Source: Annulohypoxylon bovei var. microspora (lineage: Eukaryota > Ascomycota > Sordariomycetes > Xylariales > Hypoxylaceae). Taken from it: a DNA stretch of 64,000 nucleotides. The position numbers and the translations under genes are program-made. A model generated the notes under the pieces. The model ran no database searches, was not told the DNA's origin, and saw only the letters and a program-made list of their open reading frames with translations. This document shows positions 43,308 through 56,286 of this stretch, one piece after another. The stretch's first letter is position 1. The number at the start of each line of letters is the position of its first letter. The stretch lies in assembly GCA_022836615.1 (NCBI GenBank), contig MU405299.1:99527-163526 (forward strand), given 5' to 3'.

Positions 43308-45017
43308 ATGACTGACAGGCCTGAAGAAACTAGTGCGGATCAGCTAGGTCAGGACTACTATGACCTTGGCTCTTACAGACGGCCGGTGAGCTCGAGCAGC
43401 GAGGAGGCTCGAGAATGGGCTAACCGAGGGCTGATCTGGAGCTACGCGTTCAATCACGAGGAATCCGCCAAATGCTTCGAGCGTGCCATCGCCGGCGATG
43501 GAGATTGCGTCTTCGCATACTGGGGCTTGGCCTACGTCCTGGGACCTAACTACAACAAGCCTTGGGAGTTCTTCGACCAGACCGAGCTGGAGAACGTCAT
43601 GCGGCGCACTCGCAGCGCAATCGAGAAAGCGAAAGCAAGCGCAGACAAGGCGTCGCCTCGAGAGAGAGCGCTCGTCGAGGCGCTGAAGTACAGGTATCCG
43701 CAGGACCACGCGGCGGACCGGAACTGGTCGATCTGGAACGTCAGCTACGCGGACGCCATGGGAGGCGTCTACCGCGAGTTCCCGGACGACCTCGACATCG
43801 CCACCCTGTACGTCGACGCCCTGATGAACCTGACCCCGTGGCAGCTCTGGGACCTCGACACGGGGAATCCGGCGGCCGAGGCCCGCACGCTAGAAGCCAA
43901 AGCCATCCTCGAGCGGTCGATGGCCCGCGACGGCGGGTCCCGCCACCCGGGGCTGCTGCACCTGTACATCCACCTGATGGAGATGTCAGCAACGCCCGAA
44001 GCCGCGCTGCCGGCCGCCAACGCGCTGCGGACCCTGGTGCCCGACGCGGGCCACCTGAACCACATGCCGACGCACATCGACGTGCTCGTCGGCGACTACG
44101 AGTCGGCGATCGAATCGAACCAGGCGGCGATCCTAGCCGACGACAAGTTCTTCGCGCGCGAGCGGGGCCATGCCTTCTACACGCTGTACCGCATGCACGA
44201 CCTGCACTTCCGGATCTACGCGGCGCTGTTCGCGGGGCGGTCGCGCGTGGCCCTCGAGACCGCCGCCGCCGTCGACGCCGCGCTGCCCGAGGCCCTGCTG
44301 CGCGTCGAGTCCCCGCCCATGGCCGACTGGCTCGAGGGCTTCCTGGCCATGCGCGTGCACGCGCTGATCCGCTTCGGCATGTGGGACGCCATACTGGCGC
44401 TCCCGCTGCGCGCGGACGGCGAACTCTACTGCGTCACCAACGCCATGACGCACTACGCCGCGGCCGTGGCCCACGCCGCCCAGGGCAACGTCGTCGAGGC
44501 CGCCGAGCGGCGCGCGCGCTTCGCCGAGGCCGTGAAGCGCGTGCCGGACTCGCGCACCGTGTTCAACAACAAGTGCACAGACATCCTGGGCGTAGCGGCG
44601 GCGATGCAGGACGGCGAGCTGGAGTACCGGCGCGGGCGCCACGCGGCCGCGTTCGCGCACCTGGAGACGGCGGTGCGTCGCAGCGCCGCGCTGCCGTACG
44701 ACGAGCCCTGGGGCTGGATGCAGCCGCCGGGGCACGCGCTGGGCGCGCTGCTAGTCGAGCAGGGGCACTTCGCGCGCGCGGCGCAGGTGTACGCGGACGA
44801 CCTGGGGATCGGGGGCCGGCTGCCGCGCGCGCTGCAGCACCGCGGCAACGTGTGGGCGCTGCACGGGTACCACGAGTGCCTGGTGCAGCTGGGGCGCGTG
44901 GAGGAGGCCAAGGCGGTGAAGCCGCAGCTCGATAGGGCGGTTGCGGGCGCGGATGTGCCGATTAAGGCGTCTTGTTACTGTCGGACGAACGTGTTTCAGG
45001 GGGATGCAAGGGCGTAG
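43308..45017 (+). CDS. TPR-repeat protein
   Basis: Single-exon gene for 569 residues with very high GC3 bias. Helix-turn-helix repeats of TPR type begin at about residue 35 (WANRGLIWSYAFNHEESAKCFERAI) and recur to the C-terminus (GALLVEQGHFARAAQVY, then ECLVQLGRVEEAKAV). No enzymatic domain, transmembrane segment or clear signal peptide is seen. The protein is probably a cytosolic scaffold that binds peptides or other proteins. Intronless structure and marked codon bias could mean high expression or ancient transfer from bacteria, where similar TPR proteins are common; this cannot be decided here. It lies beyond the gene-poor border and is not obviously part of the cluster. Confidence 0.85.
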   Translation: MTDRPEETSADQLGQDYYDLGSYRRPVSSSSEEAREWANRGLIWSYAFNHEESAKCFERAIAGDGDCVFAYWGLAYVLGPNYNKPWEFFDQTELENVMRRTRSAIEKAKASADKASPRERALVEALKYRYPQDHAADRNWSIWNVSYADAMGGVYREFPDDLDIATLYVDALMNLTPWQLWDLDTGNPAAEARTLEAKAILERSMARDGGSRHPGLLHLYIHLMEMSATPEAALPAANALRTLVPDAGHLNHMPTHIDVLVGDYESAIESNQAAILADDKFFARERGHAFYTLYRMHDLHFRIYAALFAGRSRVALETAAAVDAALPEALLRVESPPMADWLEGFLAMRVHALIRFGMWDAILALPLRADGELYCVTNAMTHYAAAVAHAAQGNVVEAAERRARFAEAVKRVPDSRTVFNNKCTDILGVAAAMQDGELEYRRGRHAAAFAHLETAVRRSAALPYDEPWGWMQPPGHALGALLVEQGHFARAAQVYADDLGIGGRLPRALQHRGNVWALHGYHECLVQLGRVEEAKAVKPQLDRAVAGADVPIKASCYCRTNVFQGDARA

Positions 45018-45041
45018 GTAGGTGTGCCGATTTAGGGGGTG

Positions 45042-45082
45042 TATATATGATATATGATATATGATATATGATGCTAGGAAGA
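45042..45082. repeat. AT microsatellite (TATATGA)n
   Basis: About four copies of TATATGA directly downstream of the TPR gene, followed about 40 bp later by TAGGTAGG and CATT repeats. Simple-sequence DNA. Confidence 0.7.
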
Positions 45083-45310
45083 ATGGGCATAGGCATAGCG
45101 TAGCATAACGATATTTTGGGTAGGTAGGTAGTTTGGCATTCATTCATTCATTACTCCTATGCACATGTGTGTAGGTATCTTCTCTTCCCGATGGGTTCTG
45201 AACGTGTAACGACTGGCATCATTTTTATGTGCCTAGAACCACATAAACCCCCACCCCCCCCCCTTTCCAACTCATTTACCATCCTCTCGTCGCTTCTTCA
45301 TATCAACCCC

Positions 45311-46085
45311 TTAAACGCCAATAGCCTTCGCCAGCGCCTCCCCGACACCCGCCGAGCTCCCCGGGTTCTGGCCCGTGATAAGCTTACCGCCATCCTGGAC
45401 CAGCGTCAGCGGCGCCCACGCGTCGCTAGCCTTCTTATAAATCGCACCCGCGGCCTTAATCTTAGCCTCGAGGGAAAACGGCATATGGGCGGTCATGCCC
45501 ACGACGTCCTCCTCGACGTCGCTAAAGCCGGTGGCCTCCTTGCCCTCGAGCAGCTTCTTGCCGCTCGGCAGCACGACGTTCACGAACACGGCGGGGCCGT
45601 GGCACACGGCAGCGACGGGCTTGCCGGCGGCGACGAACTCGTTGATGAGCGCGATGGACTCCTTGTCGGTGGCCAGGTCGAACATGGGCCCGTGGCCGCC
45701 GGGGTAGAAGAGCGCGGCGAACTCGGCGCTGCGGCCCAGGAAGCTGGCGATCGGCGCCGTCTGCTCCCACAGCGCGGCCTTGGTCGCGAGGAACGACGCC
45801 GACGACGCGTCCGACTTGAAGGCTTCTACGGAGCTCTGGTCCAGCGGCGCCACGCCGCCCTTAGGCGACGCCGTCACCACTTCCACGCCCTTGCTTGCGA
45901 GGACCTCGTAGGGGTGCGCGAATTCGGGCTAGATGAGGTAAGCTGGCTGATTACTAATGTTGCGGGCGTGAGAGGCGGGCGGTGGATGTGAAGGGTTGGC
46001 TACGTACCAGGTACCAGCCGGTTGGCTGTCCGACGCTCTCGATGAGGCCGTATGAGGTTAGGACCACGAGGACTTTAGGCGCCAT
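45311..46085 (-). CDS. DJ-1/PfpI family protein (Hsp31-like)
   Basis: Two exons (46085-46008 and 45928-45311) give 231 residues. Splicing joins TGWYL to PEFAHPYEVL, restoring the conserved Glu-containing loop of the family. The nucleophile elbow is AAVCHGPAVF, giving Cys followed by His, as in Hsp31-type members. FYPGGHGPMFDL is the matching conserved loop. Members act as glutathione-independent glyoxalase III (methylglyoxal to lactate) or as stress chaperones in the cytosol. Length matches the family. It is a household stress gene, convergent with the TPR gene, with no evident link to the polyketide cluster. Confidence 0.92.
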
Positions 46086-47356
46086 TGTGTTTGGTTATTT
46101 CGAGTTCGGTTTATATGTGAAGGGTGGTTTTAACAGGATGACGTAGTTGAGCTGAGTCGATCACCTTGGTATAAGTAGGTGCTTAAATATGAAATGCTCT
46201 GTTTATTATAAGCTATCGAGTTAGGTAAGGATGTTGATATATGTACATTGATATTCAGAAAATCGATGTCTTCTCAAAATCGATGAAGACTAGAGTTTAT
46301 ATATCAAAGAAAGCTACACCTCGATAACGAAGATTTTCATAATTCACACGCTCGTATGACGGTGACTAAGAAACTCGTAGAAATCCAAAGTTCGTACCTG
46401 TTCCCCCTGTAATCTCGTACCTAACCTTGCCTACCTAGTACCTATCCCTCCCATAATGCAAAGCCAAAAAAAGTCTCGGTGGTGGAAAAAGGAAAAGAAA
46501 AGGCAAAAAAAAGTAAGTGACAGGCAATTACCCCGCCGGCGTAGTGATGTCAATGCAGCTTAGCTCCGCCAACAAATCTGGAATCGTGGTGTTTAGCGGA
46601 TATACTGCGGCACCATCCAGGTATATTATCTCCCAGATCCGATTTCCAGCGCCTGTGATTGGATACACGCCGTCTCCAGCGGCAGGGGATTGGCCCGAGT
46701 CTAAAACCGCGCTTGCCATGTGGTAATCTAGGACCGTGGAGTTTAGGGAGCGCCCGCATGCGGATGCTGATACATCTTTAACATCGGGCGTAGGAGTTTA
46801 AGGTTAGTGTAGGCTATCTCATGTCGGCTTTTATTTCACTAGCATCGGACTAGTAGGCATTTATATGGTAAATATATCAGGGGTATAGGTCGCTGGAGGC
46901 AAAAGAGAACAGTCAAATTTATCATCTCGGGAGAAATATAGCGTGGCAGCTGCATGAATGCTTAATAATACTGGGGACGGTCAGTAATTAGTATCTTGCC
47001 TCAGCGGGTCGCACTTAGAAATTCTTTAATACATTAGGGGTCCGAATACAGTAGCTAGAAGCATTTCGTGATTCTACCTACTAGTTCCGGAGCTGGCGAT
47101 GTCGACAAGATAACCAAGACGGACTTGACTCCTCCCTTGGGATGATAGCCTGACGATCAACAATCAATCTACACCGATATTTCAATTATCGCGTTAGGCA
47201 AAGCCGAATTGATCATACTGCGTAGATGACATTTCATGAATGTGAATAGGTATGTAATTTTGGAATATGTACTAATAGCTGCAACGCTAAATTCTATGTG
47301 CAATGTAAATCCGAATATGTATATCGCCTAACTCGACTCCGAGGGAGCCTCTTTTA
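46086..47356. other. Intergenic region, DJ-1 / ABC transporter
   Basis: About 1.27 kb upstream of the DJ-1 gene and downstream of the ABC transporter. Two overlapping frames near 46517-46759 on opposite strands look like chance. No clear repeat. Confidence 0.5.
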
Positions 47357-50300
47357 CTACTTCCTCGTCTTCTCAACAACGCTCTTCCACCGCGTCCGCA
47401 CCAGCCTGAGCAGCAGCCACGCCACGAGCCTATACACCACGATCGTGGCGGCCAGCGCGCCAAGATTGACATATGGATTTACATTCAGCTTATACAGATC
47501 TAGCACCTGCTCGCCGGTCTGGATCTGACACTGTCCATCCGGCAGCCTCTGCGCGTCTTCGCACGTGAACTGCACGCCGCTGAGGGTGAAATGCGCCAGC
47601 GCGGCCGTCGCGTACTTGAGCGGGCTGATGTAATTGAACGCCTTGAATAGCGCAGGCATGTCGATGGACATGATGCCAGCCATGATCTGGGCCACGGAGA
47701 GCAAGATGGAGATGATGTTGACGGCGAACCCGGTGTGGTTAAATAGGGTGTTGAACATGATCCCCAGGCTCTCGCCGCAGGACACGATCCCGAAGCAGCA
47801 GAACACGTACACGAAGTACATCTCCGCCGTGCGCGGGAACCCCACCGCGAAGTCTGCTAGGACGCCGAAGAGCAGGCACGCCACGATCTCGAAGGGTACC
47901 TCGAGCAGCGTGTACGTCGACAGGAAGGCCTCGACGCTGTACACGGAATCGTCGTCCTCGCGGTAGAAGACCTCGCGCTCGGCGGGATACACGGCAACGT
48001 TCTGCAGCATGCCCACGAAGTAGAAGGCGCCTACCTCCTGCACAAAACCGACCCGGTTCTGCACGCTGAAGTAGTCGTTGTGCACCGGCGCGAAGAACAG
48101 GGCTAGGATGATGGCCAGTCCGAGCACCTGCATTATGCGTGCTAGGAGCAGGGGCGGTTGTCGCTGCAGGTTGATCATTGCGCGGTGCAGCAGTATCGGG
48201 AATGCCGTTATGAAGGATGCGCGTTTATGAGCCATCGCACCGAGCTCGGCCGGTGTTGCTAGAGCGGCCTTGTGTAGTGACCGGCGAGGAAGTGGGTTGG
48301 AAAGCCGCTTTTCTAGTGTTACTTCTGAATCGGGAGCGTGTTCTGCTCCGCTTGCTTCCGCCGAAACATCTGTGGTCTCGCCAGTTGCTTTTTCAGAGCT
48401 ATAAGGCCGATCAAGCCTTATTCCTTTTTCATTCGTCGACTCCGCACTCGATTCTCCCGCCTCGTGAATGTCCGAAAGTCTTGGGGTCGCTTTTGTTTCT
48501 AGTTGCGACTGGTTCATGATCCGAGTCCATGATTCGATAAGTCTTCGAACTTTCTCCCGACTCTCGGCCTCTCTTCGAGCCTCCTGGAGGTCTATAGTGA
48601 TGAGATCAAGTGCGAAATCGGCCGGGTTAGTGTGCTGAGGACATTGGTACCCAAGACCGTTAAAATAGGGTAACATATCTTTAGCAGCGCCCGCATAGGC
48701 AGGTGAACCGCCTCTAGCAAGGAGTAGTACATTTCCAAAGTGGTTAAATATGTCGGATCTTGCTTGATGTATTGTAAGGATCAGCGTGCGCCCTTCTCTC
48801 GCTAGACCCTGCAGCACTTCCAAAATACTACTTGCAGTAAAAGAATCCAGTCCACTTGTAGGTTCGTCAAGTAGTAGAACGCGAGGGTCGGTAAGAATTT
48901 GTATGGCGATGCTGACTCGTCGCTTTTCTCCGCCAGAAATACCCTTCACCATTTCGTTTCCAATTAGATTGTCAGCGCAATCCTTAAGACCCATCTTAGT
49001 TAAGACATCCTCGGCTCGTTGATGTTTTTCCGACTTGCTCATCCACGAGGGAAGACGAAGACCAGCTGCAAAGCGAAGGGTCTCCCGGACGGTTAGAGAC
49101 GGGAGCAGCGCATCGTCGTCTTGGCAGACGTAAGACACGATTGATCGTATTACAGAGTCCGACGGGACAGCGCTGTTGAAGGTCAATTTTCCGGATGGCC
49201 TGTATCTAGTACCAATTGTACTATGCAACCGCTGCGCCATAGCGTTAAGCAAGCTAGTCTTTCCTGACCCAGACGGTCCCATTATCACGTTGAGCGTGCC
49301 GGCTTGGAATGTCGCTGTAACAGGATTGAGAATTGTCTTTGTTGGTAACTTTTTCCCAACTGGAGATCTCTTATCCAGTGCCAAGGAAAACTCATCCAGA
49401 CCAACATCAATTGCCCGGACTTCATGAATTGATCTCGCGTTCATCTTCTCTTTTCCGGCCGAAAGATCTGTGTCGGAAGCTCGAGCTCGTGCAATTGTCA
49501 TTTCCACCTTCACGTAAGCTAGCCCGACCCAAGATGTAACGAAGAAAAGAGCGGCAAAGCCTAGCATGGCAATAATCGGCCTAGCAGTCCAATCTCGAGG
49601 GAATCCAAGACTGTCCATAATGTATTGCCCGGTATATGCTTTACACTCCGGATCTGATTCGCCACCAGGCAAGGGGCAATCGTAGAAACTACCTTCGAAC
49701 TCATTGCCGCAGAGAGCTCCAAATGCATAATACTATGCGAATATTAGTGAAGTCTCTAGAAATATATGGATTTAACTTACAGTGTAGGTAATATACTTTG
49801 TCCACCTCACGTACACAGGGATTGTATTACTTTGTATGAAGTATCCGCAGGCCATGCTCTGCAATGTGTACGCAAGGTTGGCGATCAAGCTTGCTCCGGG
49901 AAAATGCCTAACGGCCGCAACCGAAGTAACCGCCAGTGCAACAGCAATGTAATGGTTCAAGAGAAGTATGGAGAAGAACGTGAAAAACTTGGACACATCG
50001 CGATCGAAGCCAACCATGAAGTAGTAAATGACGCTGAACAAAAAGGGGACGGGTATATCTTCGGTGAAGAGGCGCGCGAGTCGACGGGATATGATATAAG
50101 GTAGTGCAGTTACACAGCCTTCGCTGTTCTCGCGATCGAAGGTTGGGATGTCCAACGTCAAACGATAAATTTCGAATGTCAAGAACAGGTAGCCTTGCAA
50201 GCCTACTGAGATATATAATGCAGCTTGTCTCGATCGAATGCCTGACTGATCCCTCGAGAGATTGTAAAAGACGTATCCCGTGATGATAGCCATGAAAATG

Positions 50301-51657
50301 GCTTCCAGTATAGAACCAGCCATCCCCAATGGGTCTCTGTAGGTAGTTTTGAGCGTCCTGTCTGTTAGTACCTGTAACTGACGGAAGAACCCCGCGTGTT
50401 GTCTCATCTTCGGCTGCTTAGGTTTATTCTTCATCTCGGAGGCCTGTTCGGAGGTAGGGGGTTGGAAAAGTCTCTTCGATTCCTCGATCCATGCCGCCTT
50501 TAGACGCCCAACTCTAACAGTACTTTCCTCTTCGAGCTCCGGACTGCGATTATCGATCGCGGCATGATCGATCAAGAATTCGGCAGGGTTGACGAATGCG
50601 GGCAGTTGAAATCCAAGCTCTGTAAACCATGGTATACATTCTTTCATAGACCCGGAATACACAGGGCTCCCCTTAGACAAGATTATAAGATTGTCGAATA
50701 GGTCCCATATTTCAGATCGCGGCTGATGGATAGTCGTGATGACTGTACGACCCTTGCTTGCCAGAGCCTTAAGAGTCCTGACTTAAAAAAAGGAGTGAAT
50801 AAATTAGTTACGAGTTTACAAAGATGTATATCAAAAAACGAACCGAGTTGGTAGGCGCTTGTTGCGTCTAAGCCGGTCGTTGGCTCGTCTAGAAATAGAA
50901 TCGACGGGTTTGCCAGGAGTTGTACACCAATACTCGTCCTTCGCTTTTCTCCACCACTACACCCACGATGCTGACTATTTCCAATTCTGGTGTTCGCACA
51001 ATCCTTCAAGCCCAATTCGAGGATGACTTCCTCCACAATCCGCATCCGTTCTTCTTCCGTCGTCGGTGGCGGCAACCTCAAATTCGCTGAGTATCTCAAG
51101 GTCTCTCGTACCGTCAGAGTCGGGAGTAAAATGTCTTGTTGCATTACATATGCGTGTCTGACGGAGTGCACTCCTTCCTGCCCATTAAATGTAGCGGTCC
51201 CAGTCCGAGAGAGTCGAGAGCTGAACATGCGTTCTGCGACTGTGTTCAATAGTGTCGTTTTACCAGAGCCACTGCCACCAAGAATTGCCGTCAGAGTTCC
51301 TGGCTTCAGGGACGCATTAACGGAACTAAGAAGAGTCTTGGTTGTTGGACCGTCACGACCTTTCCCGATTAACAAGTCAGGGTAAGTCGCAGGTTCCCAG
51401 ATAGAAGGCGAAGTATCGACAGTGACTGATAAGTCTCGAATCTGAACGTCCACCGCCTCGACATCGTCTAGTGATAGGTGGCCAGCGGCCGACAACGATA
51501 GCCGATGTGCCGGCTCCGGTCGAGCAAGATCCACCGACGTAGAAACGGAGCTTGGAGGTTCATTTTTCTCGATATCGATAGCCGCGATCTTCTCGTTGGT
51601 TCGTTCGTCGCGGCTCGGAGCTGCGGTATACGAGGTTGAGGATGCCATGGTCATCAC
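47357..51657 (-). CDS. Full-size ABCG transporter (YOL075C/WHITE-like)
   Basis: Three exons (51657-50844, 50781-49781, 49732-47357) give 1396 residues. The order is NBD-TMD-NBD-TMD. NBD1 has Walker A GGSGSGKT near residue 127, signature CSGGEKRR and Walker B ILFLDEPTTGLD. Splicing restores SAYQLVRTLKALASKGRT between Walker B and the H-loop TIHQPRSEIW. NBD2 has GPSGSGKT near 757, ISGGEKRR and VLLLDEPTSGLD, with H-loop TIHQARSDIF. Each TMD has about six helices with ABC2_membrane features. Both NBDs look catalytically complete. It resembles the yeast Yol075c group and would export lipids, sterols or drugs at the plasma or vacuolar membrane. It is 13 kb beyond the cluster, so a role in exporting its product is only a possibility. 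Confidence 0.92.
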
Positions 51658-54611
51658 GGACTGTAGCGAATTCGAGCGGTATCAGTAGCCATAGAAGATG
51701 GCAATGCGATATGAGAGACCTATGGGGTGCAAAGGCTCAAAATTGATTCCGGCAGCTATGACATTCTCGATGTTAGATAAGTTGAATTCTCCTCGATAAC
51801 GACGCATCTGTGCGTTAACTTTGCAAAACCCTAATAAAAGTCTATATCGAAAAGTGGCAAAGAGGTCAGATATAAGGCTTAGTATGGAATAGAAAAAGAA
51901 AGTCTCGAAAGATCGCAAATCCACCCTCGCCCCATTTGCCGCAGAACGGCTGCTGGTGAATGTGGTGTACCATGTAAGATGCAACATCAGTCCGACCAGG
52001 ATCAATCCCACGCGAGCCAGCAAACCACTTTAGCTCGGATCCTTGCCACGATCCTTAATTAGGAACATGGGGCGCTGCAGGACTGCAACCGACTGGGCCT
52101 ACGTAGTAAGTTTACGTTTACCGAGGTGGCTTTGTTCCCAGCGAGCCCTAGCTATCACGATTCGACCCGATGCTTCGTGTAGCATTGCCGATATGCTCCC
52201 TTTCGGGTGGTTGGCTTATGTGTAACTTAGTCAGTGAATAGATTGGTCCCTGATGTTCAAAAGCATTTCCAAGACAGACATCTTTATCTAGTAGATAGAG
52301 TCTTGACCTTTAACTTTCCGACTCCGAGAATGCCACGAGGCCTCTTAGTCCGAGCTAAAATTACGATCTTGTGTACTGCGTAGGAAGTAGGTAAGGCGCC
52401 TTCGACTCTCTAAGCGAAGTTGGCCTTTGGTGGGACACATGCTAGCCGACAAGAATGTGTTTCCTTGCCAGGACTTGTAGGGACTTGGGGAACCTAATCC
52501 AAGCTGTTTATGGTAGCATCGCAGGATACTACCTACTAACTCAGTCCAGCCCAATCCGAGCGCCTGGTTGGGCTGTGTGCCCACTAGATAGTCTTGCATA
52601 GCGTGTAGGTTCTAGATACAAATCGACGGCGATCTAGTCCCGCCTACCAAGCCCTTACTTACATGTTATATATTAAGCGAGGCTGGATTCGGTAAGCAGA
52701 ACAGTTTAAACGATGCCTATAGAATCCCGATGCCTAGAGAATCCATATTCACGAACCGTGAGAAAGGATTGTGCACTTAGAGGACGAAGAGGGCCAGTCT
52801 ATCTGCCCAGTACACAGCTTGATGTAAGCAGGAAATATACGACACCCTAGTAAGATTGAATTCTCTGATTTCGGTGACACGTGGACACAATCGAGATAAT
52901 TTGTTTCAAGCCCGAATGAGGTAAAGTCGTGGTTCGGGAAGGAAAAGTTCCGCCTCGCTTGTACAGCCGAGATATCATTTTCGATCTAGGCGGTTGACGA
53001 GTGTTCCACCAACCGCGCTCCGCAAGCCACAAAGCTGGGGATTTACGTTGCTTGCATTGCGTGCATCGCTAGCCAGCCGCTGACGAAGAAGTCGAGGACG
53101 TGCACATGGCGCTCCAACATGTGAAGAGGTACGAGGGTCGGACGCACGGATCTAGCGTTCAAGGGATGACTTACTGCTTAGTTCCTCACCAGAAAAAGGC
53201 GAGCTAAATGTTTGTTTGGCTGATATGAATTGCAGATACGATAAGTCGGATACGTTTGAAAGGATGGAGGAATAGGAAGAGGAAATAAGAACAACTTATT
53301 AATTTTCTCGGTTCTAGGTGAGGCATAAGCGAGGATTTCTCTCATCATAAGCAACGAGAAGCCAACTTGCATGTTAGCCAAGATTATGAGGGAGTTTCTA
53401 TTGTCGATCTTTAGAAGAGAAAATGAAGGTCTGGACAAGTTCTCGTTAAAAATTATGAGATGTATTAAGATGATTAAAGTGGACCACCCTACCACCCGGT
53501 GGATAAGGTGGGGTAGCCACGAGTTACCTGCCGAAAAACGATAGCTTCCCGTTAGCGTTCCGATATAAGAATCGGTTATGTTTATGTCAATACATTCTTA
53601 ATAAGTGGGGAGATTGTAATTATGAAACATCTATCATTTTTCGCCCAATAAACGAAGTGCTCGATGGTGATCTGCGAATCTCGTTTAGATCGTGAATACT
53701 CTTACCGACACAGTCTTACATACCTCGCTTAGCCAGGTGATATATACGAGCAATATCCATTCTCTATTTGGAATCCCTGATGGCCTCAAACGAAAGTGTA
53801 AAGTACTAGCCAAGGAGATCATACAAGCTCAGTCTGGCATTCAAGCTGTCTGGTGCTTGAAAATATCCGACTATTTTTTATGTCCATTAGAAAAGGTGAA
53901 TGAACATGCGGGCACACTCACCTAAAGGGAACGAGTAAGAATCACCTGCTATGATAGATGTAACATCCATCCTATTTCTATTTCTATTAGCTTCGTAATA
54001 ATTGACAATATCAAAATCAACCCCTCGTAGCCAGAACTTCAGTCTTTCAATGTAAATAAGCTTCTTAGCACTCTCCATGTAACCGTCAACGGAATGCAGC
54101 ATATCCCATCCCCAAATCATCGGACATCCATTAACTAAGACTTGTTACCTAATATCGGAGGCCGTAAGCTTGCCATTTGGGCAGCCAACCCATTCTGTAC
54201 AGCATCTCCAAGCACGTCAATTCGCGTGATGCACACCTGTACAACCCCTCGCTTCAAACCCTTCCAAGCTAGAACCTGTCAATCGTCTAAAGCCCGGACA
54301 TCAACCACATAAACTAAAGTCATCAATTCAAGTCCTACGTAATATTCTAACTCCATAACCATCTTATCATGTCCGTAATGTAATTCATACCCCAAACACC
54401 ATCGAAACACACTCGCAGGCCATGCAGTAGCAACAGATCCGTCGTTCGTAATGTCATCGCGATGTTATGTTGCTCATCGTTAATCATCAACCCCTCCACT
54501 CGATCCCCAACCCCTCATACGCACCCCGCGCATCGGTCTTGGCAGAGGGTAACTCACTTACTCACTCACCAACATTTCAATCGCTCACCTACCTTCTACC
54601 TAGGTACCTAC
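51658..54611. other. 3-kb intergenic interval, ABC transporter / allantoinase
   Basis: Contains the ABC promoter side (right of 51657) and the 3' side of allantoinase. Small frames at 51682-52023, 52345-52599 and 53178-53495 lack coding character. A frame at 53887-54120 (-) could splice to a short second exon ending near 53819, but support is weak (see rejected list). No repeat recognised. Confidence 0.5.
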
Positions 54612-56286
54612 CTAAGCAATCCTCTTCTCAGTAATAGCCTCGCCAACCGGCTTCCCGCCGACGAACCCGCCGTTCGCGCCGCCGTACTCGAACACCTTCT
54701 GGCCGCGGACCCACGTCTCCCTGACGCGACCCGCGAACCGGTGGCCCTCCCACGGCGAGCACCTGTTCTTCCAGTGCATGCCGTTGGAGCTCAGCACCCA
54801 CTCCTCGGTATCGTCGAACACGGCGATGTCCGCGTCCATGCCGACCTTCAGCAGACCTTTGCGGTGCGACAGTCCGACCTGCTTCGCCGTCTCCACGCAG
54901 CACAGGCGCACGATGTCGAGAATATCCGGAGCCGATTTGCTGCCCGCCTTGGCGCGGTTGAGGGCTGCGGTGTACAAGATGGGCAGGCCGAGACCGACGG
55001 ACGAGATGCCGCCCCACGCGGCGAAGAAGTCTCCTACTTGTTGCGCGGTCTGGATTCCTTTTTGCTTTTCTTCTGTCGCGAGTTCTAGGTCGGCTGTCAT
55101 GTCCACACCCGAGTCGGAATGGTGCATATGCGGTGCTTCAACTGTCTGGAGTTGAGATGGGAGAAGTTTGAGCTCGGGTGTGCAGGGCGAGTGGTCGGAA
55201 ACGATCGTCTTGATGCACGAGTCCGGCGCCGTGAGCTCTTCCCAAAGCCCGTCCTGGTTGCGCTGCTCGCGGATTGGCGGGCAACACTTGTATCTGCAGT
55301 CGCCATTCTCAACGCCCTCGGCCGCCAGTCCCAAGTAGTGGAAGCAGGTCTCGGCAGTAATGTCTATTCCCGATTTGCGAGCGGCTTTCAGAATCGGGAT
55401 CGCCTGCGTCGCGGATAGGTGCACGATATGCAAGTGCAGGTTCGGGGCTAGGTGCGCAAGAGAGATGATCTCGTCGATCGCGTAGGTTTCGAAGGACGGA
55501 GGTCGCGATTCGAGGAATGTTTGGTACGACTTTAAGTCTCCGTGCGGTGCTAGGGGAGGCCCAGACACCTGGACTGCGTCGCCCACGGAATCGGCGATCG
55601 GCGGGATCATTTCGGCGTGAAACATAAGTGTCGTCGGTGTACCGTTTAGTGTTTTCATTGCAAGTGCAATGTCGTTAGACGAGATGGCCGGGAATTCTTC
55701 CACCTATCATGTTCGATCAGCAACTAATACCTATGCGATTTACTTGCCGTCAGCGCAGACTTACCCCCGATTCGATCAAGAAGCCCTTAAAGCCGCGAAC
55801 TCCCGCTTCCACCAGTGGAAGTAGCTCGCCCGCATTTCCAGGGATAACGCCTCCATAGAAGCCTACGTCGACCCAGCATTGACCTTCGCTGGCGGCCAAT
55901 TTCTCCTTAAATCCTGCCAAGGTTGTGGTTGGAGGAATGGCATTAAGCGGCATGTCAACAACGGTAGTCACACCACCAGAAGCCGCCGCCCTGGTACCGG
56001 TGTTGAACCCCTCCCATTCCGTCCGGCCTGGTTCGTTAAGGTGCACGTGAGCATCTACAAGTCCCGGAATTAAAAGTTTCGATCCGTAGTCAATGTACGT
56101 GGTCGATGGGGGAAACGACGCTCGAGGCTCGACATAAAGAACAATATCTACTATCTTGCCGGTGACAGGCGAGATGGATATGGTAGTGGGGCAGAGAATA
56201 AGGACGTCCTCTAGTAAGGTGAGCACAGCCCTCGTTGACACGAGGACGGTCAACGGTCCGGTATTGGGTCTAGAAGCGATATTCAT
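54612..56286 (-). CDS. DAL1: Allantoinase
   Basis: Two exons (56286-55765 and 55703-54612) give 537 residues. It hydrolyses allantoin to allantoate in purine breakdown. The cyclic-amidohydrolase metal site is complete: DAHVHLNEPG (HxH), GVRGFKGFLIESGV with the lysine to be carboxylated, FHAE, HIVHLSAT, and SDHSPC with the final Asp. The splice junction falls right after FLIESG, and the joined frame continues VEEFPA. Length is a little above the usual ~460-500 because of loops around the histidine-rich APHMHHSDSGVD stretch. The enzyme is cytosolic or peroxisome-associated and would be controlled by nitrogen supply; no GATA operator was assigned. It is a primary-metabolism gene outside the cluster. 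Confidence 0.95.

Noticed and set aside
43562..44935. Long Arg-rich 457-residue open frame within the TPR gene
   Set aside because: Caused by extreme GC3 of the true TPR frame; its composition is not protein-like.
53819..54120. Possible two-exon small gene on the minus strand
   Set aside because: A GTGAGT donor and a TTCTAAT branch point allow joining to a short tail, but the protein would be about 82 residues with no recognisable feature and weak coding character.
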